Shown one piece after another: positions 10,013 to 21,600 of a stretch of 64,000 bases of DNA. The notes beneath the pieces are model-generated. The model made no database searches, had not been told where the DNA came from, and worked only from the letters and a program-made list of their open reading frames with translations. The stretch comes from Cladopsammia gracilis (lineage: Eukaryota; Cnidaria; Anthozoa; Scleractinia; Dendrophylliidae): assembly GCA_022457155.1 (NCBI GenBank), contig JAJGOT010000744.1, forward strand, positions 23,501 to 87,500, in the 5' to 3' direction. A program made the translations under genes and the position numbers. How positions within the stretch are numbered: the first letter of the stretch is position 1; every line of letters starts with the position of its first letter.

Positions 10013-10854
10013 GTAAGTGATCCTACATTAATTTTATTCAGCGTTTTGTTTCATGTGGTGTGACAAATCATGCTGTGACACTGCGTTTCAGGGGTACTGG
10101 ATGCTAAAGTGATCTAAAGTGATAACAATGTTTTTACCATCTTGACGCTGGCAAAAAAGTGCTGGCATAAATAATGTCAGGAGATGTCTGCATGCAGGTT
10201 AGATTTTAGCGGTTGGTCAAAAATCTGCAGGATGAGGTACTACAACAAACAAGAGGCTCCAAGCAGCCTATACTCATGTGCATGCGTAAGAGAGTTTTAT
10301 GATATATTTTAAACATGATAAGAAGATGTCCGACATGGAGAAGAGTTACCGATACTCTTTTTATTCAGTCCTTCAAACCTTCAAACCATGTTTTTTTGTT
10401 ATTGAATGTTTTGTAAATGAAGGCTGTACCACAATGAAGCCAGTTATTCTTCTGACTGTTATATAAACCTAACGTGAACATTAGTAATGTAAGTAGGGTT
10501 GTAGGAGATGCTGTCGTGACACTTCTGTTTCAGTAATGCTGTTTTACTGGAAGTGAGAGTAGCCAGAAGTCACTAAACAGGAGGTGTAAACAGCAAAGTT
10601 ATGAACTGGGAGTGCACAAAATATGTGTGCATAAATTTGCATGCAAAATCGCGACACTCAAAAAAATAATAAAAATAAAAACGAAGGGCATTTTTTAACT
10701 CATTGCGCTTTGCGAATGAGTAATTATCTCGATTTTTCTTTGCTATTCAAAAATATAAGAAGGACAAGATTAGGAAGCAGTGCTACTTCATCACCTGCAA
10801 CTAATACATGTGGTGACAATAACTTAATTTAGTTGGAGCTAAACAAAGTATAGG

Positions 10855-11195
10855 GGGCATCAAACTCCCCACGGAGGTTGGGGCGGGGCAGGGGGGGGGG
10901 GGTACATCCATATATAAGCTATATGGGAATGTGCCATTGTGAAGGGTATGGTTTTTTTTATTCCAAGCAGTTTAGTCTGGAATAGGGTATAGAGATCATT
11001 GAGTTAGTTTATCATTCATTGGAAAACTGAGGAATTGAAAGTAACTTAGAAGTGAATGAACCTTACATAAGCTTGTCTGGGATAGGGTAGGGATTTCTGG
11101 TGTCTATAGTCAAGAATAGGGTTGCAAAATGCAGGTGAGTGTAGTCTGCTATAGGGTAAGGGATTCAGAGTCCCAGAGAAGTGAGGCGCAGTCTT
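10855..11195. repeat. AATAGGGT-rich G-tract repeat
   Basis: A G tract (10889-10901) begins a region with recurrent TCTGGAATAGGGTA, AAGAATAGGGTTGCAAAATG and CAGAGTCCCAG words. The same words occur at 59380-59640, and related compositions at 15001-15370 and 20042-20415. It lies in the intron of BTB copy 2. Confidence 0.5.
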
Positions 11196-11308
11196 GTCCA
11201 TGCAGGCAATGCAACTGGTCAGATGGTTGGATAAGTGGCAACTAAAGACCTACTAAAATTCAATGTTACTTAGGGTTACATATATTAATTCACTGTATTT
11301 TATTTCAG

Positions 11309-11935
11309 TGAAAAATGTTGAACATATTTTGAAATTGGCTGATGAGTATCAAGTAAAAGGTGTGCTAAGCCTCTGCATCAAGTGTCTTGAAGAAGAAACA
11401 AAAGATGAATCTAATGCTGTTAAGATACTTTATCTGGCAAACCACTCTGTGATTGCAAGAGAAGATGGAAGATTGGAAAAAGTACGACAAGACTGCTACA
11501 AGTGTATTGGAGACATGGAGCTACAACATATCCTTTGGGGTGACCATTTTGAGGATCTTGACAAACAAACCATGAAAACTGTGTTAACGAAAAAGAGCAC
11601 AACGTGTAGAAAGATTTCTCAGGAAAATTTATCCCCAGTTAATAGCTCTTGTGGAATACTGCTTGTGGCTCTGTCACCAGAAAAAGAGGGCTGATATGCG
11701 ATGGTGTCCAATTCATTACGTGGCTGGAGTTTCAAAAGAGGACACTTGTGAGCGAATGACCCAGTGCTCTGCCTGTAGAAAGATGATGGCATCAATGATT
11801 GCTCAAACATGCAATACTACTGAAGCTGGTAAACAATACTGCTATGGAGGAAACAGTCACCTGGACAAGACTTTGGTTCAAATTATTCAGGATTTTAAGA
11901 AAATAATGAACATTGATCAAAATATCTTGTGGTGA
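11309..11935 (+). pseudogene. C-terminal exon of BTB copy 2
   Basis: The acceptor TATTTCAG precedes 11309. The first frame encodes VEHILKLADEYQVKGVLSLC and is open to about 11600. The homologous continuation is one frame over and ends at 11935. The single break falls at GAAAAAGAG. Confidence 0.7.
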
Positions 11936-12171
11936 CGAACATTTTGAATTCATGTCTCTGTCACTTTGTGTTATTAAATATGTAGTGTAATAGTGGATTT
12001 TGTCGACATCAGTGGTTTCCATTACAAGCATGATTTTTGGATGTTAACAGCCTACCGATGACTTGTTATATAGTTTTTTTATGTGCCTGAATTTTTCATT
12101 AGGACACTGTTAACATTCTGCTTCATTCATGTTGCTGTTACTACAACCAAAATTTTAGGGGTTTTAAAGTG

Positions 12172-12177
12172 AATAAA
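12172..12177 (+). promoter_or_regulatory. Poly(A) signal for BTB copy 2
   Basis: AATAAA lies about 240 bases after the stop codon at 11935, followed by a T/G-rich stretch. Confidence 0.45.
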
Positions 12178-12235
12178 TGTTGTGTTTTATTTGAGCTGTG
12201 TACTAATTTTTATGGAGCTAAAAAAAATCACTTGG

Positions 12236-12860
12236 CATTATTGTTGTTGTTGTTGGCAGACTGATACAGACTGCGTGGCAGTCAATCAGACAGACCTGTT
12301 CGTGAGTTCCTCGCATTCACCCAAACACATCCCATAAACAGGATTGCCGTAAGAGTTTACACATTCACTGAAAATATCTGAAATTTGTGAGCCTTATGGA
12401 ATCTGTGAGTCATTAGTGTCTTCAATTTGCCACCGGAGCTGAAGCCACTGCATCATCTATATAACTGTCATTGATCATCATGGAAAAATGATAAAAAGCA
12501 AGAAGGACACAACACTGCTGTGTTGTTGTAGTTGTTTCAGAGTCCTGGAACCATTCCAGAATTTCCTTGTGGTCAAGCCCGCGCAGACTCGTGCCAGGGC
12601 CTTCCCGGTCAGCGAATTACCCGCTGTTTCATTCTGTTCAGCACGCTGTCCTGTCGTCCAGGGATAAGAATTTGATTTTCTTAGGACATTTACGTCTAAG
12701 TTACTAATAACATAGTGGTAAGTGCAGTTACATTCTTCAATTCATTTAAAATGTCAAGATACAACCATAGATTATTCCGTTTTTTGAATAATTAGCTAGT
12801 CTTCCGACTTCGAGCTGGCGACTTCTTGAACATTTCGATTTGTGGCGGTCATCGTGCGTC
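12236..12860. other. Intergenic, no gene seen
   Basis: A short (TTG)n run near 12240 and otherwise unremarkable AT-rich sequence. No open frame with protein-like composition. Confidence 0.5.
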
Positions 12861-12864
12861 GGGT

Positions 12865-12978
12865 ACCCTGCTTGCAGAGACTCCTTCGATCTTCCTAGAA
12901 AACTCGGGAAGAGGAAGGAGTCTCCTTCCTCTTACCGATATTTCTAGGAAGATCGAAGGAGACTCTGCAAACAGGGTA
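12865..12978. mobile_element. Palindromic MITE, arms about 55 bp
   Basis: The left arm contains GAGACTCCTTCGATCTTCCT and the right arm its complement AGGAAGATCGAAGGAGACTC. The centre GAGGAAGGAGTCTCCTTCCTC is also palindromic. The outer words are ACCCTG and CAGGGT. Confidence 0.7.
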
Positions 12979-13442
12979 TGCGTCCTGAACGAATAGACTC
13001 GATATACACTGTACCACTATGGTGCATTTTTTATATGTTTTCTGTGCTGACGTTTAAGACTCGATTTTATCTTTTGCAACATGAATGCTCTTTTGATCTC
13101 CAATGCAAGTCAACAAAATAAAACTAAGACCTCTTATAGTATTTCATTCGGCTCAAGTCAGATACCACCCTGGATTGCAAAAGACTGGAATTCTTTTAGT
13201 GAACACACACTTTATTACCATACTTTACAAAGAACATTTTTACAATATAGAATTATAAACCAAAATAGGTAATATTACTCAGAATAACTAAAAAGCTAAT
13301 CGAGCTGAGCTGAGTTTCAAAGTCCTAGTTAATCCCTGTAGGAAGAAATAAATTCTGCAACAAAATTGTAGCAGCTATTTTAAAAAAATGCCAGCGGTGG
13401 TCACAGTGCAATTTGATAATTAGGGAGGAGCTGGTGTCTTAA

Positions 13443-14094
13443 GGACGTTTGCACTAATTGTTTATGCGCATCCTTACTGTGCATGCAATTCATGTGGCAA
13501 TGCCATGCTACGTCATGCACGAGTGCACACGCAAGGGAAGAAATCTAAGCACGTAAAGGGCTGGTAGCCATTGCATTAACTTTGCTTAGATTTAACTCAC
13601 TTGGATGGTCGGTAACCTCCAATTTGTTTTGATAGATAATTTTCTTTTCCAATTCTCAACAGATTGTGAAAATCAATGTAAGACGTTTAAATTTTTTCCA
13701 TTTTTCTACCCGCGTGACATCGAATCCTGCCAACTTGCAGCTGTCAGAGTTTGCAAATACTGTCATTTAAAGATTACATTTTCTTTAAGGGATGTCGCCA
13801 GTTGAATAAATTTGCTTAATAGACCTACTGGTATAAAATTTGGCATAGAAAGTTGCATTTTAGAGATTCATTGGCAATATATTTAGACTAACAGACAATG
13901 GGGCCGTATCCAGTAAGGAAGGCCAATTTTTCAAAATTATGTGTACATGTAGGGTCGCCTTTCAGATATCTTATCTCGGAAACAAAGTCAGTGACCCCCC
14001 ATTTTTTTTTGCATTTCTGACACTAGTAACTCATTACCTAGCTGTAGCAAAAGATTTTTAAAAAAATCAATGTTAGAAGATTTTCGCGACGTCC
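13443..14094. mobile_element. TTAA-flanked non-autonomous element (weak TIR)
   Basis: TTAA (13439-13442) and TTAA (14095-14098) flank GGACGT at the left and ACGTCC at the right. TTAA duplications are typical of piggyBac and Kolobok transposons. Only about 6 bp of TIR match, so support is moderate. It is non-coding. Confidence 0.4.
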
Positions 14095-14367
14095 TTAATT
14101 CCAGGACTTTCTTGAAAGGTTTCTCGTTTATTTATAATATGCAGTAAAATTCTGGGAGGGGGGATAAGAAATCTTTCTTTTCGTAGTAACACATATAAAC
14201 TAGTGTCCAAAAATACATCCAGAAAAAGGGGGGGGGGGGCGTAGTGTGGCTTATGTGTGACATTTTTTATACTGCCTTTTCTGATAAAAAATTCAACAAA
14301 GTGAATAATATTCTTAGATATTACCTTAATTACAGACTTGCACTTTATTTAAAGGGTTTATTGTTAA

Positions 14368-14945
14368 TTCTTGGCTTGCGCATGATGTCGTAAAAATTCA
14401 AAAATCTAAACTTACATCCTACAAAGCTGTTTCAAACATGGTATGTAGATACCAGTGTTACAATCCTTCACAAAAAGTTTCAGGTTTTAACAATGTTTTG
14501 TTTCCGATTTGTAAAGGTTTTAAATGTGTCATGCAATTTGTCACGCTATTTCAGATACGCCCGTGAAAATAAACAAAATTGAACCAGTTGGAAGTTAATT
14601 TGCGTTATTGATGCTTATAAAGTGATTTATAACTTAATAATATAGTGAATCCAATCTTTTGTGATGAGATTTTTTGCATAATTATGACTTTGAAGTTTTG
14701 GCTGCCATGTTGGTGTATTGGACAGAATTGGTACACCAAGATGGCTGCTCTATACAGTTTTACTAAAAATGTCTAATATACTTGTTCGCCTATACCTCTT
14801 GAATGAAATGCTCTGGCACTTCAAAATTTGGCCCAGATGTGTAGTTTAAACACTCTACATCCATTAACATTTTGGAATCAAAATCTGTTTTTTAATGCTT
14901 CTGAATTTTGATATGACATGATATGATGTAAGTGCAAGCCAAGAA
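14368..14945. mobile_element. 580-bp dispersed element, copy 1
   Basis: The ends TTCTTGGCTTGC and GCAAGCCAAGAA are inverted. The interior is shared with 37978-38937, including AATGCTCTGGCACTTCAAAA, CATTTTGGAATC and ATTATGACTTTGAAGTTTTG. It is a non-coding element. Confidence 0.65.
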
Positions 14946-15000
14946 TACATTAAACATTAAACATGGTTGTGCAGTACAGTATTATATAAATATATACATA

Positions 15001-15370
15001 CCCGGAGGGGCAGGTACTCCTCTTCACATGTACATGTATGTAAGCTATATAGGTATGTGTTGCCCCAAAGGGTATGGTGTTTGGGTCGCTTTTGTCTGAA
15101 AACATCCATTAACATCCATTAAGATCCATTAAAACGGGTATAGATTTTGATCATTTTGGTCTTAAATTGGGTATACCGAGTTTTTACGTGAATTGGGAAC
15201 CACCAGAGCGTATGAACATAGCCAGGTTTGAAAACAGGTATGGAAAATGGCATAGTTTGCTCTCAAATAGGGTCAAGATTTGGAGAACTGGGTGGGACAC
15301 CCCCACCACAAATTCAGAGGAGTACTTCCCCCCCCCCCCAACCCCCCCCCCGGATTGCAGGCCTGTGTAT
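15001..15370. repeat. G/C-tract repeat related to the AATAGGGT family
   Basis: It begins CCCGGAGGGGCAGGTACTCC, contains a triple ATCCATTA repeat, and ends with TTCAGAGGAGTACTTCC and a C tract. GGAGTAC and GTACTCC ends suggest an inverted layout. It lies directly upstream of the first coding exon of SMS. Confidence 0.45.
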
Positions 15371-15434
15371 TTTGGGGCTTTGCCAGTATTAAGTTACGAG
15401 TTTTGTTTTCTTGCAGTTGTCACGCAGCTTTATC

Positions 15435-15610
15435 ATGTCAGTGAATCAAACATTATTAGATTTTCGTGTCACACCAGATGCTTCTGGAAACTGGATGAAT
15501 TCAGCACGGGAAAAAATCGGTGAGGTTGTTACAACTTCCTTCCAGCAGTTCCAGGTCTACAGTAATTTTAGCACATCTGCTGTTATGTTATTTATCGGTG
15601 AACATGGCAT
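15435..15610 (+). CDS. SMS: SMS coding exon 1 (residues 1-58)
   Basis: Acceptor TTCTTGCAG ends at 15416, so 15417-15434 is 5' UTR. Donor CAT|GTAAGT. Encodes [17 protein letters not shown] and the rest of the first N-terminal-domain strand-helix unit, ending in phase 2. Confidence 0.85.
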
Positions 15611-18600
15611 GTAAGTATAATCATAAATTTGTCTAGTCATTTGATAACTTAAATATTGAAAATCATTGCCCAATCTCCCCCCCCCCCCCATCTCACACAT
15701 ACACACACACGATTACAACTAATAATTATTATAACTTACATGTATAACTTCAGAATTAACTACTGAAGTTTTCACTGTTTAATTTATACTTTAACCAGAA
15801 ACTGTATTGTTTTGAATTGCAAAGTCAGTGTACAGTTCGATTGTTTCCCGATGGCCTTGTCACTGTAGATGTTGTTCAGTACATCAAAGATGTTAGTGAG
15901 GAAAAATTACTCCAGAGAGAGGTAAGTTTGATAAGATTTACAACCTCTTAATACAATGACAGCATAGTTTGGATTGACTCAGTACTTACACTCACATTTC
16001 AATAATACATGTACATGTAATAATTATAATAATACATGTAATAGCTTTCTTTAAACTGCAATCAGCCAAGAAAAGTCTCAGCTGGTGTTAACCTATGTGC
16101 AGTAAATAAATTTCTAGTACCGGTATTTATATAAAAAAGGAAAAATTAATATATATATATATAGTTAAGATGAGGTAAATAAATATAGATATCAATTAAT
16201 GCTAGAATTATGGTTAGTCTACATGTATTTATAATCACACTTTAAGGTTACAGTGTACCTTCAGATCGAAAATTTATTGAAAATTTTTTTTTGGCGTTAA
16301 AATAAAGTTTACAGGATGAACTTTAATCCAAAAAAAAATTATTGAAAAGTAGTGAAAATTGACGGAGAAATGACGGTATAACTTTTGTGGGCGGAGTTTG
16401 TTTATTAAGCGATATGTTTTTTTAAGCGCCGTTTTCTCAAAGTTAATTTTTCGCTTGTTGGGGACACTTTAAAGAGCTACAACTCAAAGGGAATTTGTTC
16501 GATTTTCCTTAAATTTGGACAGAAGCTAGGCTAACATATAATCAACAAAAACGTGTCGGCGAATTTCTTAATTCCGAAGACTTTTTCGTCAAGAGCCATT
16601 TCCGTGCGATCATTCCAATTTTTTTTTCTCCCCTTTTCGAAAATATTCTGTAACTTTTCACTGCAATTGAATATGGGAAATCGCCGACACGTTTTTTTTA
16701 GCGCTTCGTGTCCGGAAATCCGAGAACAAATCAAATTAGCAAAATATAATAATCGCTTTGAGTTATAGCGTTTTAAAGCTGATTCGGACGTTTGAATTTA
16801 GACGTCGTAAAAAATTCGACAATTCATGTTATTACCAAATGGTTTCCATATTTAGATAGCCAGCTCTTTAAGCTTTAATTTGATATCTGGGTTTAGGTAT
16901 ATTAAGTGTAATCTTAAGACGCTAGAGCTGTTATACTGGAGACACCCCCGAAGGTACACTGTAACCTTAAAAGGAAATGATACAGCAAGGATTTAAAAAG
17001 GAAAATTCAGAATGATAAATGTTTCCTGATTTTGTGGGAAAAGACTGTTCTACGTCCTCAGAAGCTGAGAATTTAACTCTTTCACTCCCAGAGTCAATTA
17101 TGGAGACATGTGATGTACAGTGTAATTCTAACTTCTGAAGTCTGTTGATTAAATCCTATGGTGTGACCATTCAAATGAAACCTCTTTGGCAGTACTTTTG
17201 TTTTTTTAACATTATTTCTGCAAAGAGATATTTAGGATTTTTCTTGTATAATGTTGTTTGATCTTTGGCACTTTCGGGTGTAAAAGGATTTAAAGTCGTC
17301 AGGCCAGCCTAAGAATACACCTTACGAATATCCAGAAGGGTTGAGTCCTACAAATATCTGTCATGCAAGTTGGTGCACTTAGAATGATATTTCATGTACA
17401 TGTAGGTATCTGTACGCATGTTGTGGTTCAAATTTTTACTTGGATATGTTGCTTTATGTAAATTCTGTGATAATTAATAAACAGTTGAAACAGTATAAAC
17501 AGTTGAATTTAATGAATTTTTAAACCAGTTTGTTTTATATTTTCCTTTGTCTCTTATCATTACATAACAATTTAAAGTATGCTGTTAGATCTATTGTAAA
17601 TACAAATGTAAATTAGAATTAGTATTTATTTTTTATTTTATTTTATTTTATTTTTTTTGTGGTAATGTTTTAATTTCATTTTTTTTTTGCACTGTATTAT
17701 TTTTCTCCGTAAATTAGCATAATCTTGTTAGAGGCCTAATCAGCCTCATCAACCCTAGTTGAAATAAAGTTACCTATCTATAATGAATCTGGCACAAAGG
17801 AAAATAAAATAAAACTGTTTTGAAAATTATCAAACCAATAATAATAATAAATTATATTATATAATATTATTATGTAATATTTGAACCACAGCATATCTAT
17901 TGATAATAATTATTTTATTATTTGAACCATGCAACATATTATCCATATTTATTTGAAGTGCAATTCTACTTTTCAGGATTACCTTAATCTTCGTGATAAG
18001 GTTGATGAGGCTTTATCATGTGTAAAGGCAGATTTTATTCCTACAATTTGTAGAGGACAGGAAATTCTTCGCTATCATGATACATCAGATGGCCGATTTA
18101 AGGAATATGACTTTGACAAGTGAGTAGTCATGGTCAATAATCAACAAGCTCTGCTTTATACATGTACAAAGTGCACTGTACTACAGATACTTGTATTGCA
18201 ATGATAAAATTATGGTACGGTTACTTTGAATTATGAACTGTCTACAAAATTATTATGTTATATTTATAGCAAATTCATGCTCCTTAAAATTAAGGTGATT
18301 CCCTAGTATGGCATCGTGCATCACTACTACGCATAATATCTTGCGCACTCGTGCACGCGCATTCCGAAGCAGAAGGGTTTCCTTTGAGTATTCAGTTCCC
18401 TTAGTAAATACCTGTAAGTGGTTGTTTTCTCCTAAACGAGCATGGTGACCTATCTTTTTTATACAATGTATTTCAAAAAATACTACTCTCCATAATTTAT
18501 CCAAATTTCAAGAATTTTTCATTAGTAGATTTTGAAATATTCTCATGGAATCACTTTTGAAATCTAGTTTGTAGCAATAAAAACTGCATTTTAATAAAAA

Positions 18601-21600
18601 GTTCAGTCTCTTTATTGCCGAGGAGTTAGTTAGAGCTATTTGCAGGGAGTAATAAATAAAATTAAGTCTAAGGAAACTTTCTGTAGTAATTTAATGATAA
18701 TTTGTAAGAGATTGGAATGTTTTGACCGCTTATATTTTAAACATAAAAAGCACAGTTTAATCTGTTTGAAATTTCCCCATTTAGTGTGCTACACTGTGTA
18801 GATTATAACGCATTTATTTGCTTGTCTTGGGTGTGGCCCCATAAAGAAAAACTGTTTTTTGCCATGTCTGTTTACTGTTGCTATGGAAATGCTGATTAGC
18901 ATAAAAAGAGCATTGTCCAAAACGGTCATCCAAGCATAACATCTGGTATCAAATTCAGATTCATTGTGCTAAAGTAATATTATGTATAAGCCCATTGAAA
19001 AAGGGAAGTGTGACCCAAAAATAACTACTTGGAGCCACCTTTAAAGTATGACCATTCACTCAACAGTGGCTGAAAACCCACAGTACAATCATTGAAATGA
19101 AAGCCTTTCAGCAAAACTTTGCTATATACTGTTTGTTTTTAAATATTTACAAAATAAAATTTGGATTTTTCTTTGAGACTGATGGGCTCAGTTTTCTTTA
19201 TTGCATTTTGCTGAAAGGTATTGTACATTTATTTTAGGGAGGTGTTCAAGCAAAAAACACAATATCAGGATGTCTGGATAGCTCATTCTGCTCGCTATGG
19301 AAACATGTTATTTTTGGATCTTGAGGAAAGTAAGCAAACTGGGACCAAACAATTTTATCATAAAAGCATTTAATTCAAATATTTTCACTTTCTGTAAATC
19401 CTCTGTTAAGCCTCCCCTGGGGACTTATTTATTTCAAGCATGTTTGAGGGGGGCTTAATTGGTTGTGAAGGAAATGGGAGGGGTGGGGGGCTTAAAATAA
19501 AAGAAGGGTGGGGTGGGGGGGGGGCTTAATAAATTTCTCCCTCCAAAATGGAGGCTTATTTGAGAAGAAGGGCTTAAAAGATGATTTACAGTACGTTTTT
19601 TTGCAGATAAAAGAGATTGAGAACATATGCAAGGATCCCTGCAATTTTTTTAAATATATTTTTTTCACTTCCTTCACATCATACTATTGCTAAAGACACA
19701 AAACCGCTTGTTCTCAGGACTGATTAATTGAGGAGGTTAATGCATTATTGCAAGTGTCACATTGATCATTGTGGTGAAAGAAACTTGTACCTGTTACATG
19801 TAATGTATAATTATTGTTTTAGATCCTTTTTGTGCATACGTGAATGGCAGATTTTGTTTCCATCCTTTCAGTGTTGGCAGAAAGTGACATTGATTACACA
19901 AAAGCGCTTTTAGGAAATGGCAGAGAAAGTTACAAAGACAAGGAAATACTAATTTTAGGAGGAGGAGATGGTGGGGTATTGAATGAGCTGCTGAAGGAGT
20001 CTCCAAAATATGTCACCATGGTCGAGATATCCTTGAAAAATGATTAGTTTCTCTTGGGAGGGGGGGAGGGGGGGGGGGGGGTTACTTGGGTATGTTTTAG
20101 GTGGGTATGTGCCGCCCAGGTCTCCAAATTTGGACTCTGTTTTTGAAAGAATTTGCACTTAAAATGAAACCCAGTTCTAGAAATAGGTCAATTTTTAATA
20201 CCCCATTCTAGAAATTAATGTATTTTGTTAAGCAAATTCTCTAGGAATACTTTCAAATGGCTGCTGATAATTTGAAGCTTTCATGCGTTCAAAATATTAT
20301 ACCCCATTCTAGGAAATGTCTGTAAAATGTATACCCCATTCTAGATCAGGAGTCCCAAAATCACGACCCCATTGGGCGGCACATACCTGTATAGGTATTT
20401 TGGGGGAGGATGCCAGTTATTACTACTCAGCTTGAGTATGGAACGGTTCCATTTGGAAATGATTTTTTGCATAAAATATTCAGCTGGTATTCTTTCCTTT
20501 TTAATTTTGATGAATAACAGCTTTTGCCAGCTTTACTTATATTAAATAATAAATTACCGGTACCTTTTACTACCTTTTGCTAGTGGAGCCGAACATTCAA
20601 ACATTAGAAACAAATACTTCAAGTCAACATAACAGACCAATTCCTTATTTAAAAGCATGGCGGAGGAGTTGAATTCAGATATACTGTAAAACAACCTCAG
20701 CTGGTGGTCAGAGCAGGGATCCAGATTTCAAGGCTGATCTCCCAATCACCTGACCAAATTTCCCTTGCTAGATATAAATGATTACAATAGTTTATTACCA
20801 AATACATTTACCTGGTCCTGTTTGCGAGAGGAAGATTCCTTGACTTGCCAACATAGACAAGGTTGTTGTTGATGCAGCAGTGAAACACTTACGTGGAATT
20901 TGTGGTAGCTCTATGGATTCATATACAGGACACAACTACGAAGTGAGTGAATATTATGTACTAAATAAATAATAACAAATCATTATAATATGACATACAT
21001 GTACACTCTTCTGACAGCGTGCTTAGAAAAGCACTTTGAAAAACTTACATGGGGAAAAGATGACTGAAATAAGAAACAACATATTTCAGAGGAATGTTGT
21101 GTAATACAGCTGAGAATTTTCCTTGGGGGGGGGGGGGGGGGGGGAATTTTCATATAAAAATGACGTGGTTGTTTATAGTACCCAATAGGTGTCAAAATTT
21201 GCAGATTGGTACATGTACCACGTAGGGTGATAAAATCTGTAAAGACCATCATTAGAATTATCACAGTCCTTTTTCAGTGTATTGAGCCAAGAGAATATGA
21301 CAGAATATGATGTGTGTTGTTTTAGAATTGGTGCCTCTTAGAGGTAAAGATCCATTTGAGCCACGCCTATCAAACATTGGAGTCCCTGGAGAAATTTTCA
21401 ATCGCCAGCTTTTTTGACTCCTAAAAATACTTAAGCGAATGATACACGGTTCAACATTTGTTGCGCAACAAATGTTGAAAAAGGTTTCAACTTGTTGAAT
21501 GAGTGAAAAACACATTCAACTTTTTAAAACGATTGACCGGGGTCGTTTAACAAGTTGCAACTTGTTGAACGGAATAGAGCCAAGTTCTATTTTCGTTCAA

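Larger units (their letters stand above)
9758..11935 (+). pseudogene. BTB-domain gene, copy 2
   Basis: Two exons are visible: 9758-10012 (complete BTB core) and 11309-11935 (C-terminal region). A from the first plus TG of the second gives Met-Lys-Asn-Val, the same split-codon junction as copy 1. The BTB exon is intact: GPWEDSDLILLVEDEKFHVH and SPVFKAMLNSQFKEATAKE, then LPEKKANEVLDFLKQLY. The C-terminal exon needs a shift near 11595, at an A-rich run (ACGAAAAAGAGC). After it the frame reads QRVERFLRKIYPQLIALVEY and runs to TGA 11935, with Cys pairs in WCPIH and QCSACRKM. No N-terminal acidic exon was found upstream. Because the only break is at a homopolymer, an assembly error is possible and the gene could be functional. 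Confidence 0.7.

Noticed and set aside
20853..20860. U2-type acceptor ATAG at 20856 for SMS exon 6
   Set aside because: It removes Ile and one base of the Asp codon, so it cannot be joined in frame to any GT donor nearby; the AT-AC pair explains all bases.
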